Part shown: positions 27,455-39,637 of the stretch, in pieces
Layout of the letters: the number at the start of each line of letters is the position of its first letter
Position numbering within the stretch: the stretch's first letter is position 1
Source of the DNA: Agrobacterium tumefaciens
Lineage (GTDB): Bacteria; Pseudomonadota; Alphaproteobacteria; Rhizobiales; Rhizobiaceae
NCBI RefSeq assembly: GCF_013337285.1
Contig: NZ_SUPW01000011.1
Span: 1 to 64,000, forward strand
Direction of reading: 5' to 3'
Length of the DNA: 64,000 nt
Position numbers and translations under genes: made by a program
Notes under the pieces: model-generated
Seen by the model: the letters and a program-made list of their open reading frames with translations, nothing else
What the model was told of the DNA's origin: nothing
Databases searched by the model: none

Positions 27455-27484
27455 GCCGGAGCCGGCGATCCTGCCGGCTCCGGC
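27455..27484. terminator. Perfect 12-bp hairpin between the two binding-protein genes
   Basis: GCCGGAGCCGGC (27455-27466) pairs perfectly with 27473-27484 around a 6-base loop. It lies in the 138-base gap between paralogous binding-protein genes on the minus strand. There is no long T-run, so it may act as an attenuator or 3'-end mRNA stabiliser for the first gene rather than a full terminator. Confidence 0.6.
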
Positions 27485-27546
27485 GCGTTCGGCCTACCCG
27501 GCGGCACTCCCCGGGAGCGGAGAAGCCGCCAAGGCAAGGCCATGGC

Positions 27547-28488
27547 TCAGTTTTTGGCCTGATAGCTCTTGAGGTTGTCAGGCGTCACCAGTTCGAAGGG
27601 AACGAAGACCTTCTTGTCGATCGTCTCACCCTTGGCGAGTTTCAGCGCCGCATCGAGAGCACCCTTGCCCTGTCCTGCGGCATTCTGGAAAACGCTCACA
27701 TCCAGATCCCCCGCCGCCATGGCGGCAAGCGCGTCCTGCGTGGCGTCGATGCCGGCGATGATGACGCTGTCCATCGACCGGCCCGCCGCCTTCAGCGACT
27801 GGATAGCGCCGATGGCCATCTCGTCATTGTTGGAAATGACGGCATCGAACTCAACGCCGGCTGAAAGCCAGTTGGTCATCAGGTCCGACCCTTGCGTGCG
27901 CGACCAGTTGGCGGATTGTTCCTCGACAAGCTTGATGAAGCTGCAATCAGGCGTGGCAACGACATCCTTGATATCCTGCGTGCGCATACGCGCCGCCTGG
28001 TTGGAAAGCTCGCCCATCATCACCACGGCCCTGGCTTCCGTCTTGCCCGCCTCCTTCAACAGCCGGCAGACTTCCTGCGTCTGCAACGTGCCCGACTGTT
28101 TTTCATCGGAGGCGACGAAGGCCTGTTTTTCCGGCAGGCTGTCTAGATTGACCGGCTGGCGGTTGACGTAAACGAGCGGAATGCCCGCGGCGGCAGCGGC
28201 CTGCGAAAGCGCCACGGTCGCGTCCGTATCCACCGGATTGACGATGATGGCATCGACACCGGCGGCGACGAAGTTCTGCACCTGACTCAGCTGCTTGCCG
28301 ACATCGTTCTGCGCATCCTCGACCTGCAGCGAAACGCCGCTCATGCCCTTGGAATAATCAATCATGCCGTTGCGCAGCACGGTCAGGAAATTATCGTCGA
28401 ACAGGGCCATAGAAACCCCGACGGTCTGCGCCGATGCGCCCGTTGCCAGCATCGCGGCGAAAGCTGCAATTGCGAAATGTCTTTTCAT
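27547..28488 (-). CDS. Sugar ABC substrate-binding protein (ribose/inositol class), first of a tandem pair
   Basis: The 313-residue protein has a signal peptide (MKRHFAIAAFAAMLATGASAQ) and the type-1 binding-protein pattern: SMALFDDNFLTVLRNGMIDYS, VDAIIVNPVDTDATVALSQAAAAAGIPLVYVNRQP, SNNDEMAIGAIQSLKAAG and GIDATQDALAAMAAGDLDVSVFQNA. GGAGGAGAAC precedes the ATG at 28488. It is the first gene of the operon. Its promoter region carries a palindrome also found before the adjacent LacI gene. The shared motifs with the next gene show a tandem duplication. Confidence 0.9.
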   Translation of the reverse strand: MKRHFAIAAFAAMLATGASAQTVGVSMALFDDNFLTVLRNGMIDYSKGMSGVSLQVEDAQNDVGKQLSQVQNFVAAGVDAIIVNPVDTDATVALSQAAAAAGIPLVYVNRQPVNLDSLPEKQAFVASDEKQSGTLQTQEVCRLLKEAGKTEARAVVMMGELSNQAARMRTQDIKDVVATPDCSFIKLVEEQSANWSRTQGSDLMTNWLSAGVEFDAVISNNDEMAIGAIQSLKAAGRSMDSVIIAGIDATQDALAAMAAGDLDVSVFQNAAGQGKGALDAALKLAKGETIDKKVFVPFELVTPDNLKSYQAKN

Positions 28489-28749
28489 GTCGTTCTCCTC
28501 CAAACCCCTTTGAAAAGAACCGGTCGAGCCGGCTTGAGCGCATCGCGCCACCACCGTCTTCCGGCAAAAGCTGGCCTTCGCCGCGAAGGAAAACTCGCAG
28601 CGTCAAACAGCCTCGAAATAATCTAATGTCGTGTGGGTCCGGCCTCCTGCCCGTTCCACCCGCGGCCAAGATTTCCTAGTCCGGTCCCGGCGTCAACGCG
28701 TCAGGGACCACCGAAACCATCAAGCCTGATAGAAACGGCATCGGATTTA

Positions 28750-28764
28750 TGATGGAATCCATCA
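28750..28764. promoter_or_regulatory. LacI-type operator upstream of the binding-protein operon
   Basis: TGATGG-AAT-CCATCA is a 6-bp inverted repeat with a 3-base centre in the 281-base region upstream of the first binding-protein gene. The same 15-mer, with one change, is found at 29857-29871 before the LacI gene. It is the likely site of that regulator. Confidence 0.65.
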
Positions 28765-28769
28765 AACCA

Positions 28770-29798
28770 TCAAAGGCTCTCAGGAACCCACAGATGCGCA
28801 GGCACAAAACGCTGTCCCGGCGTTTCCGCAATACCGTGTTCGATGGTGTGGACCATGGTGGCAAGAAGGTCGGTGCACAACTCGCGAAGCGGTGTCTGGA
28901 AGACGCCGCTGATGCGCCTTTCCAGCAGTGCCTGACGGGACTCGGGCGTGAGTTCATTCACGAGACAGACGATTGTCTCCTGCTTGTTTTCTTGCTGCAT
29001 GGCCTCGACCACCCCTTCCATGCCGCCGCCGATGCAATAGATGCCGACGAGATCCCGGTGCTTGGCGATGGTGTCCATGACAAGCTCATAGGTCAGGCGA
29101 CGCGTTTCGAGCGTGATGAGGGCATCCATCACCTCGAATTCCGGCGCATATTCCCGCATGTAGCTGCGAAAGCCCGTTTCGCGCAGCGAATGGCCGTGGA
29201 ACCGGTGGCCGCCCAGCAGCAAAAGCACCTTGCCCCTGCTGCGCGCCAGCTGCGAAATCATCCAGGCGGCCGTGCGCCCAACCTTCATATTGTTGGCGCC
29301 GAGATACGCCTCCCTCACGCCTTGGGCAAAATCGGACAGCAACGAAAACGTCGGAATGCCTTTGGCTTTCAAAGCCTCGACGGCGGCCGTAACATCGTGA
29401 TGGTCCGGCCCCGTGGCGGCAACCGCCTGCACGCGGCCCTTCATGCCTGTCAGCAACGCTGCAAGCTCAGCCGGCTCCCCCGACTGGGCGAATTCAATAC
29501 GCAGGTTGAGGTGGCGATCCCGGATGTTGCGCGCCGCAAGCTCCAGCTCGTCGGCAAAGGTCTGGTAGAAAGCATGCCGTTCCTTGCGCAGGATGATGCC
29601 GAGACTATAGGACGGCATATCGGCCAGCATGCGCTGGCGAATGATGTTGGTGGCGTGAAAGCCGATCTTCTCCGCCGCCTCGAATACCCGCCGCGCGGTT
29701 TCCTCCCGCACCGGCAGGCGGCCGTTCAGTACCCGGTCGACGGTGGCGACGCTGACGCTCGCGGCTTTTGCGACATCGGTGATGGTCGGACGCTTCAT
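28770..29798 (-). CDS. LacI family regulator of the tandem binding-protein operon
   Basis: The 342-residue protein has a LacI helix-turn-helix (PTITDVAKAASVSVATVDRVLNGRLPVREETARRVFEAAEKIGFHAT) and a periplasmic-binding-protein-like effector domain (YCIGGGMEGVVEAMQQENK). The VATVDRVLNGR form is typical of rhizobial LacI proteins related to inositol/ribose-type operons. GGGAG six bases before the ATG at 29798 decides the start. It lies directly upstream of the operon it probably controls, and both promoters carry the TGATGGAATCCA motif. Confidence 0.91.
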   Translation of the reverse strand: MKRPTITDVAKAASVSVATVDRVLNGRLPVREETARRVFEAAEKIGFHATNIIRQRMLADMPSYSLGIILRKERHAFYQTFADELELAARNIRDRHLNLRIEFAQSGEPAELAALLTGMKGRVQAVAATGPDHHDVTAAVEALKAKGIPTFSLLSDFAQGVREAYLGANNMKVGRTAAWMISQLARSRGKVLLLLGGHRFHGHSLRETGFRSYMREYAPEFEVMDALITLETRRLTYELVMDTIAKHRDLVGIYCIGGGMEGVVEAMQQENKQETIVCLVNELTPESRQALLERRISGVFQTPLRELCTDLLATMVHTIEHGIAETPGQRFVPAHLWVPESL

Positions 29799-29856
29799 GT
29801 TGGCTCCCGCAGGCGGAAAGATTCCTGTCATATCTCGCAAAACATGTCACGGATAA

Positions 29857-29871
29857 TGATGGAATCCAACA
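29857..29871. promoter_or_regulatory. LacI-type operator upstream of its own gene
   Basis: TGATGGAATCCAACA matches the 28750-28764 palindrome at 14 of 15 positions and lies about 60 bases before the LacI start at 29798. This suggests autoregulation. Confidence 0.6.
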
Positions 29872-30291
29872 TGGGCTGAGGAATATGGCGGGAAGCGTCA
29901 TGGGAAAACGCTGAGGCCGCGTCTTCTGTATGGCGCCTGCTTTACCATCCACCGCGACTAGCCGCTACGACTAGTCCGCCACACCTCCTTCCCTCATCTC
30001 TGTGCTTGTCACAGAGATCCAGCCAGCCCAAGTCCTAGGGCTGAAGGGGTTCTTTCGCGGTGCAGACGCACGTCGGCCGGATTCCTGTGAAAAGCACAGG
30101 AACGAGGGTAAATGGGGAGGGCACGGTTGGTATGAGCCAAGGCGAGAAAATCGTCGGCCAGCGCGGCTTGAATGATCTCAATCACGCGTAATGAAACTGA
30201 GTCAGCGGCATTCACCCCATTTTACAGCAGCATCCGCACCGTATCACGACGGCACTCGCCCCGTATCCCGATACCGAATGCCGCTATCCGG
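29872..30291. other. Intergenic stretch between the LacI gene and pcaF
   Basis: Apart from the palindromic repeat element at 29991-30108, this 420-base stretch holds nothing I can identify. The remainder must include the LacI promoter and the 3' end of the pcaIJF message. A 68-codon minus-strand frame at 30009-30215 runs through the repeat and is not credible as a gene. Confidence 0.5.
29991..30108. repeat. RIME-like rhizobial palindromic intergenic element
   Basis: Two hairpins are joined by a conserved-looking spacer: TCTCTGTG/CACAGAGA (29997-30004 with 30010-30017, 5-base loop) and TTCCTGTG/CACAGGAA (30082-30089 with 30095-30102, 5-base loop). CCCTC and GAGGG close the outer ends. The layout and about 110-base length fit the Rhizobium-specific intergenic mosaic elements described in Rhizobiaceae. 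Confidence 0.7.
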
Positions 30292-31497
30292 TCAGACTCG
30301 CTCCAGCGCCACGGCAATACCCTGCCCGACACCGATGCACATGGTAGCGAGCGCTAGCCGCTTGCCCGTCAGCGAAAGTTCAAGCGCCGCCGTGCCGGCA
30401 ATGCGGGCACCCGACATGCCGAGCGGATGGCCAAGCGCGATCGCGCCGCCATTGGCATTCACACGCGCATCGTCATCGGCAATGCCGAGCTGGCGCAGCG
30501 TCGCAAGTCCCTGACTGGCGAAGGCCTCGTTCAGCTCGATCACGTCAAGCTGTTCCTGCGTCAACCCGAGCCGCGTCAGGAGCTTGGCCGAGGCCGGGGC
30601 CGGGCCGATGCCCATCACGCGCGGTAGCACACCGGCGGCGGCACCACCGAGGATGCGGGCAATGGGGGTGAGCCCATATTTCTTCGCCGCTTCCGCCGAA
30701 GCGATGATGAGCGCGGCCGCACCATCATTGACACCGGAGGCATTGCCCGCCGTCACCGTCGCGCCATCGCGCTTGTTCACCGGTTTCAGCTTCGCCAGCG
30801 TTTCGAGACTGGTCTCCCGGGGATGTTCGTCCTTCAACACGACAAGCGGATCGCCCTTGCGCTGCGGGATCGTCACCGAGAAAATTTCCTTGTCGAGCCG
30901 GCCATTAGCCTGCGCTGCTGCCGCCTTCTGCTGGCTGCGCACGGCAAAGGCATCCTGATCCTCCCGCGAGACCTGATAATCGACGGCCACATTGTCACCG
31001 GTTTCCGGCATGGAATCGACGCCATATTGCGCCTTCATCAGCGGGTTGACGAAACGCCAGCCGATGGTGGTGTCATAGATTTCAGCATTGCGCGAAAAGG
31101 CGCTTTCCGCCTTTGGCAGAACGAAGGGCGCGCGGCTCATGCTTTCCACGCCACCGGCGATCATCAGCTCCGCCTCTCCCGATTTCACGGCGCGGGCGGC
31201 CGCAATGACGGCGTCCATGCCCGAGCCGCACAGCCGGTTGATCGTCGTTCCGGTCACCGAGACCGGCAGGCCGGCGAGCAGCAACGACATGCGCGCCACG
31301 TTGCGGTTGTCCTCGCCCGCCTGATTGGCGCAGCCGAAGATCACATCCTCGACGGCTTCCCAGTCGATGGACGGATTGCGTTCCATCAATGCCTTGAGAG
31401 GCACCGCCCCAAGATCGTCGGCCCGCACCGAAGATAGCGCGCCGCCGAAGCGGCCGATGGGCGTGCGGATATAATCGCAGATGAATGCGTCGGTCAT
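30292..31497 (-). CDS. pcaF: beta-Ketoadipyl-CoA thiolase
   Basis: The 401-residue thiolase cleaves beta-ketoadipyl-CoA to succinyl-CoA and acetyl-CoA, the last step of the pathway. The nucleophile C90 is in INRLCGSGMDAV; NANGGAIALGHPLGMSGAR carries the active His, and TMCIGVGQG the second Cys. MTDAFICDYIRTPIGRFGGALS is typical of PcaF rather than PhbA-type thiolases. It is the last gene of pcaIJF, 10 bases after pcaJ. The operon faces pcaR, whose product should activate it. Confidence 0.96.
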   Translation of the reverse strand: MTDAFICDYIRTPIGRFGGALSSVRADDLGAVPLKALMERNPSIDWEAVEDVIFGCANQAGEDNRNVARMSLLLAGLPVSVTGTTINRLCGSGMDAVIAAARAVKSGEAELMIAGGVESMSRAPFVLPKAESAFSRNAEIYDTTIGWRFVNPLMKAQYGVDSMPETGDNVAVDYQVSREDQDAFAVRSQQKAAAAQANGRLDKEIFSVTIPQRKGDPLVVLKDEHPRETSLETLAKLKPVNKRDGATVTAGNASGVNDGAAALIIASAEAAKKYGLTPIARILGGAAAGVLPRVMGIGPAPASAKLLTRLGLTQEQLDVIELNEAFASQGLATLRQLGIADDDARVNANGGAIALGHPLGMSGARIAGTAALELSLTGKRLALATMCIGVGQGIAVALERV

Positions 31498-31507
31498 CGG
31501 TTTTTCC

Positions 31508-32203
31508 TCACAGTTCCGGGGCGACGAGATCGATTATCTCGTCATCCACATGCAGTGGCGCACCGGTCATGGCCTGCAATTCCTCAAACGTCATCGCCGG
31601 CAGTTTTTCGCGCAGCACAAAACGGCCATCCACCACGTCGATGACGGCATGGCTGGTATAGATGCGGGTGATGCAGCCGACGCCGGTGAGCGGAAAAGCG
31701 CATGTCTCAACGAGCTTCGGTTCGCCATTCTTGGTGACATGTTCGGTGATGACGAAGACCTGCTTGGCGCCATGCACCAGATCCATGGCCCCGCCGACGG
31801 CCGGCACGCCCCTGGAGCCGACGCGCCAATTGGCGAGATCGCCATTCTGCGCCACCTGATAGGCTCCGAGGATCGCCACATCCAGATGCCCGCCGCGCAC
31901 CATGGCGAAGCTGTCGGCATGGTGGAAGAAGGCGGCACCGGGTTTCAGCGTCACGGCCTTCTTGCCGGCATTGATGAGGTTCCAGTCCTCCTCGCCTTCC
32001 CGCGGCGCTTCGCCGAAATTCAGGATGCCATTTTCAGTGTGGAAGATCGCCTGACGGCCGGGCGGCTGATAACGCGCCACCATTTCCGGAAAGCCGATGC
32101 CAAGGTTGACGTAAGCACCGTCCTCGATGTCCTGCGCCGCACGCCAGGCGATCTGGGCATTGGAGAGCTTGATGTCTTCGCGGGTGTCGATGGTCTGGGT
32201 CAT
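31508..32203 (-). CDS. pcaJ: 3-Oxoadipate CoA-transferase subunit B
   Basis: The 231-residue subunit carries the catalytic Glu E57 in HTENGILNFG. With PcaI it moves CoA from succinyl-CoA to beta-ketoadipate. The start at 32203 overlaps the pcaI stop by four bases (ATGA), so the longer open frame to 32368 is excluded. VRGGHLDVAILGAYQV and VGGAMDLVHGAKQVFVITEH are characteristic of subunit B. Confidence 0.96.
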   Translation of the reverse strand: MTQTIDTREDIKLSNAQIAWRAAQDIEDGAYVNLGIGFPEMVARYQPPGRQAIFHTENGILNFGEAPREGEEDWNLINAGKKAVTLKPGAAFFHHADSFAMVRGGHLDVAILGAYQVAQNGDLANWRVGSRGVPAVGGAMDLVHGAKQVFVITEHVTKNGEPKLVETCAFPLTGVGCITRIYTSHAVIDVVDGRFVLREKLPAMTFEELQAMTGAPLHVDDEIIDLVAPEL

Positions 32204-32907
32204 GCGTATGCTACTCCCGCACGAATGAGGACTTCTTCCTGTTGCGGATCGGGGATTTCCACGACGCCGTTCACAAAAATACCGGGGGTAACGACATGCT
32301 CCGGGTCGATCTCTCCGGCGGCGACGATCCTGGAAACCTGCGCGATGGTCGTCTTTGCGGCCATGCACATCAGCGGGTTAAAATTGCGCCCGGCCTTGTT
32401 GTAGGTGAGGTTGCCATAAGTATCGCCAAGTTCGGCCTTGACGATGGCGAAATCTGCCTTCAGCCAGCGCTCCTGCACGTAAGAGCGGCCGTCGAATTCT
32501 GCTATGACCTTGCCTTGCGCCAATTCGGTGCCGAAGCCGGTCGGGGTGTAGAAGGCCGGAATGCCCGCGCCGCCAGCGCGGATGCGCTCGGCGAGCGTCC
32601 CTTGCGGCACCAGTTCCAATTCGATTTCGCCGGCCAGATATCGGTCTGTAAAGGCGCGGGGATCGGAAGAGCGCGGGAAGGAGCAGATCATTTTCCTGAC
32701 CATGCCAGCGTCGATCATCGCGGCGATGCCAATGCGGCCATTGCCGGCATTGTTGTTGATGACCGTCAGGTTCTTCGGCCCTTTGTCTATAAGCGCATGG
32801 ATCAACTCGATCGGCGCGCCAGATCCGCCGAAACCGCCGATCATGATCGTCGCACCATCACCGATGCCGGAAAGCGCCTCTTCAGCACTCTTGATTGTCT
32901 TGTCCAT
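32200..32907 (-). CDS. pcaI: 3-Oxoadipate CoA-transferase subunit A
   Basis: The 235-residue subunit has the CoA-binding GGFGGSGAP motif near residue 25, NNNAGNGRIGIAAMIDAGMVRKM and GGAGIPAFYTPTGFGTELAQGK. It forms the transferase with PcaJ. GGAGG nine bases before the ATG at 32907 decides the start; the frame stays open to 32991 without family-like residues. It is the first gene of pcaIJF, with a PcaR-type palindrome in the space before it. Confidence 0.96.
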   Translation of the reverse strand: MDKTIKSAEEALSGIGDGATIMIGGFGGSGAPIELIHALIDKGPKNLTVINNNAGNGRIGIAAMIDAGMVRKMICSFPRSSDPRAFTDRYLAGEIELELVPQGTLAERIRAGGAGIPAFYTPTGFGTELAQGKVIAEFDGRSYVQERWLKADFAIVKAELGDTYGNLTYNKAGRNFNPLMCMAAKTTIAQVSRIVAAGEIDPEHVVTPGIFVNGVVEIPDPQQEEVLIRAGVAYA

Positions 32908-32995
32908 TCTTAAAACCTCCATCCAGCCGTGCGGATGGAACCGACAAGGCTGCTTGGCCATGAGGTAAAGCCGAAAATGCCTCGACGGCAAGAAT

Positions 32996-33034
32996 TTTGT
33001 GCGTTATATGATTTTTGTTCGTATATCGCACAAA
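32996..33034. promoter_or_regulatory. PcaR-type palindrome between pcaI and pcaR
   Basis: TTTGTGCG (32996-33003) and CGCACAAA (33027-33034) form perfect 8-bp arms. Further symmetric bases (TATA, GA) lie inside the 39-bp span. It is the dominant symmetric element in the 139-base pcaI-pcaR space, and IclR-family regulators such as PcaR bind sites of this kind. Confidence 0.7.
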
Positions 33035-33777
33035 TGGAGCTTGAGCATGGCCGTCAGTGAAAGAGACATGATGGGCGGTCTCGCCAAGGGATTGCGGGTG
33101 ATCGAGGCCTTCAGCGCCGAGCGTCCACGGCTTTCTATTTCCGATGCCGCCGAGATCGCCGGGCTTGATCGTGCGACGACACGGCGCTGTCTGCTCACGC
33201 TTTCGGAACTCGGTTATGCGGCTTATGACGGCAAATTCTTCACCGTCACACCCAAGGTGCTACGGCTCGGCACCGGCTGTCTGGCCACAATGCCGCTGCC
33301 GAAGATCGTGCAGCCGCTGCTAGACCGCCTGTCGGAGGAGATTGGCCAGAGCACCTCAGTCTCCATTCTGGATGAGACCGAGATCGTTTATGTGGCGCGC
33401 GCCGCCCAGCAACGCGTCATGTCGATTGCGCTGATGCCGGGCTCACGCCTGCCCGCTTATTGCACCTCCATGGGCCGCGTTCTTCTTTCGGCGCAGCCAA
33501 ACGAGCGGCAACACGAAATCCTCGAGGCCTCCCGCCTGGTCGCCCGCACGGAAAGAACGATCACCAGCATGGACGCCCTGCTCGCCGAGATTGAGGCGAC
33601 CGGCCATCGCGGTTATGCGCTGATCGATCAGGAAGTCGAAATCGGTCTTCGCTCCATCGCCGTGCCGCTGAAAAGCGTGCGCGGCCAGACGGTCGCCGCG
33701 CTCAATGTCGGGCTCGCCGCCTCGGTGGCCTCGATGGAGGATCTGGTGGAACGCTACCTGCCGGAACTTCTTGCCGT

Positions 33778-36929
<3,152 letters not shown>

Positions 36930-36936
36930 CGCTCAT

Positions 36937-36952
36937 ATAATCCATAGGTTAT
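36937..36952. promoter_or_regulatory. PcaQ box between pcaQ and pcaD
   Basis: ATAATC-CATA-GGTTAT matches the ATAACC-N4-GGTTAA motif described for PcaQ in Sinorhizobium, with two deviations. It lies eight bases before the pcaQ start and about 70 bases upstream of pcaD, the position expected for activation of pcaD and autoregulation. Confidence 0.75.
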
Positions 36953-37023
36953 GATTTTCATCGATAATGTCATTTTACTTAACCGGAACTGGCTTGCAAT
37001 ATCTTTCGCAGGAGGAGCACATC

Positions 37024-37821
37024 ATGCATTTTCTGCGCTGCGGCGAGACTGTGATCCATTATCGCATTAAGGGATTGGACAGCGGCAAGCCGGTCATCGC
37101 CTTCATCAATTCGCTCGGCACCGATTTCCGCATCTGGGATGCGGTGATAGAAGCGCTGGGCGATGATTATGCGTATGTCCTGCACGACAAGCGCGGCCAC
37201 GGGCTTTCCGATGTCGGGCGCACTCCCTATTCCATCGACGATCATGCCGGTGACCTGATCGAACTCCTCGATCATCTCGGCGTAAAAAGCGCCATTATCT
37301 GGGGCCTCTCGGTCGGTGGCCTCATTGCGCAGGGGATTTATGCGCGCCGTCCCGATCTCGTCCGCGCCCTGGTGCTTAGCAACACCGCCCACAAGATCGG
37401 CACGGCCGAAATGTGGAATACACGCATCGACAAGATTGCCGCCAACGGTCTCGCCTCGCTGGTCGATCCCGTCATGGAGCGCTGGTTTACGTCCGCTTTC
37501 CGCACACCGGACAATGCCGCTTATGCCGGTGCGCGCAACATGTTATGCCAGCAGCCGGAAGCGGGTTACAGCGGCACCTGCGCCGCCATCCGCGATGCGG
37601 ATTTTACGCAAGAAGCAGGCCGCTTCGCCGTGCCGACACTCTGTGTCGCAGGCGATCAGGACGGCTCCACCCCGCCGGAACTGGTGCGGTCGCTGGCCGA
37701 TCTTATCCCTGCGAGCCGCTTTGTAACCATTGCCGGCTGCGGACACATTCCCTGCCTTGAACAGCCGCGTGCCTACACACAGGCAGCGTGCATTTTTCTG
37801 AAGACCTTGCCGGAGCATTGA
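37024..37821 (+). CDS. pcaD: beta-Ketoadipate enol-lactone hydrolase
   Basis: The 265-residue alpha/beta hydrolase converts enol-lactone to beta-ketoadipate. The nucleophile S96 is in IIWGLSVGG, the acid in AGDQDGSTPP and the His in GCGHIPCLEQP. GGAGGAGCACATC precedes the ATG at 37024; the longer frame from 36967 overlaps the promoter. It is the first gene of the PcaQ-activated operon, four bases from pcaC. Confidence 0.96.
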   Translation: MHFLRCGETVIHYRIKGLDSGKPVIAFINSLGTDFRIWDAVIEALGDDYAYVLHDKRGHGLSDVGRTPYSIDDHAGDLIELLDHLGVKSAIIWGLSVGGLIAQGIYARRPDLVRALVLSNTAHKIGTAEMWNTRIDKIAANGLASLVDPVMERWFTSAFRTPDNAAYAGARNMLCQQPEAGYSGTCAAIRDADFTQEAGRFAVPTLCVAGDQDGSTPPELVRSLADLIPASRFVTIAGCGHIPCLEQPRAYTQAACIFLKTLPEH

Positions 37822-37824
37822 CCG

Positions 37825-38996
<1,172 letters not shown>

Positions 38997-38998
38997 CC

Positions 38999-39619
38999 AT
39001 GGTTCAGCCGCTCAACTATTTCAAAGAGACCGCCTCGCAGACGGCAGGCCCCTATGTGCATATCGGCTGCACACCCAATTTCGTCGGCATCGAAGGCGTG
39101 TTCGAAAAGGATCTCGGATCTGGCGCGCTCTACAACGACAAGGCCCGTGGTGAGCGCATCAGCGTGCGCGGCACTGTCTATGACGGCGCAGGCATGCCGC
39201 TGAAGGACGCGCTGATCGAAATCTGGCAGGCCGACACGGACGGTTTTTACAACAGCCCGAGCGAGACACGCGGCAAGGCCGATCCGAATTTCACCGGCTG
39301 GGGCCGCTCACCCGGCGACATGGATACCGGCGAATTCATTTTCGAGACGATCAAGCCGGGTACCGTGCCTTTCCGCGACGGCCGGCCGATGGCGCCGCAC
39401 ATCACCTTCTGGATCGTGGCGCGCGGCATCAATATCGGTCTACAGACCCGCATGTATTTTCCGGAAGAGCAGGAGGCCAATGCAGCCGATCCGGTTCTTG
39501 CACGCGTCGAACAGAAAAGCCGCATCGCCACGCTTGTCGCCAGGAAGGAAGAGGGGAATATCTATCGTTTCGATATCCGTCTTCAGGGCGAAGGCGAAAC
39601 GGTGTTTTTCGATATCTAA
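38999..39619 (+). CDS. pcaG: Protocatechuate 3,4-dioxygenase alpha subunit
   Basis: The 206-residue subunit is a shorter relative of PcaH (TASQTAGPYVHIGC, DALIEIWQADTDGFYNS, GTVPFRDGRPMAPHITFWIVARGINIGL) but lacks the HxH iron ligands, as expected for the alpha chain. It forms the active site with PcaH. It starts two bases after pcaH and ends 18 before pcaB. Confidence 0.97.
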   Translation: MVQPLNYFKETASQTAGPYVHIGCTPNFVGIEGVFEKDLGSGALYNDKARGERISVRGTVYDGAGMPLKDALIEIWQADTDGFYNSPSETRGKADPNFTGWGRSPGDMDTGEFIFETIKPGTVPFRDGRPMAPHITFWIVARGINIGLQTRMYFPEEQEANAADPVLARVEQKSRIATLVARKEEGNIYRFDIRLQGEGETVFFDI

Positions 39620-39637
39620 GCGGAAGCGAAACCTGAG

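Noticed and set aside
30009-30215. 68-codon minus-strand open frame
   Set aside because: It reads through the RIME-like repeat, so its residues come from the palindromes and are not likely to be a protein.
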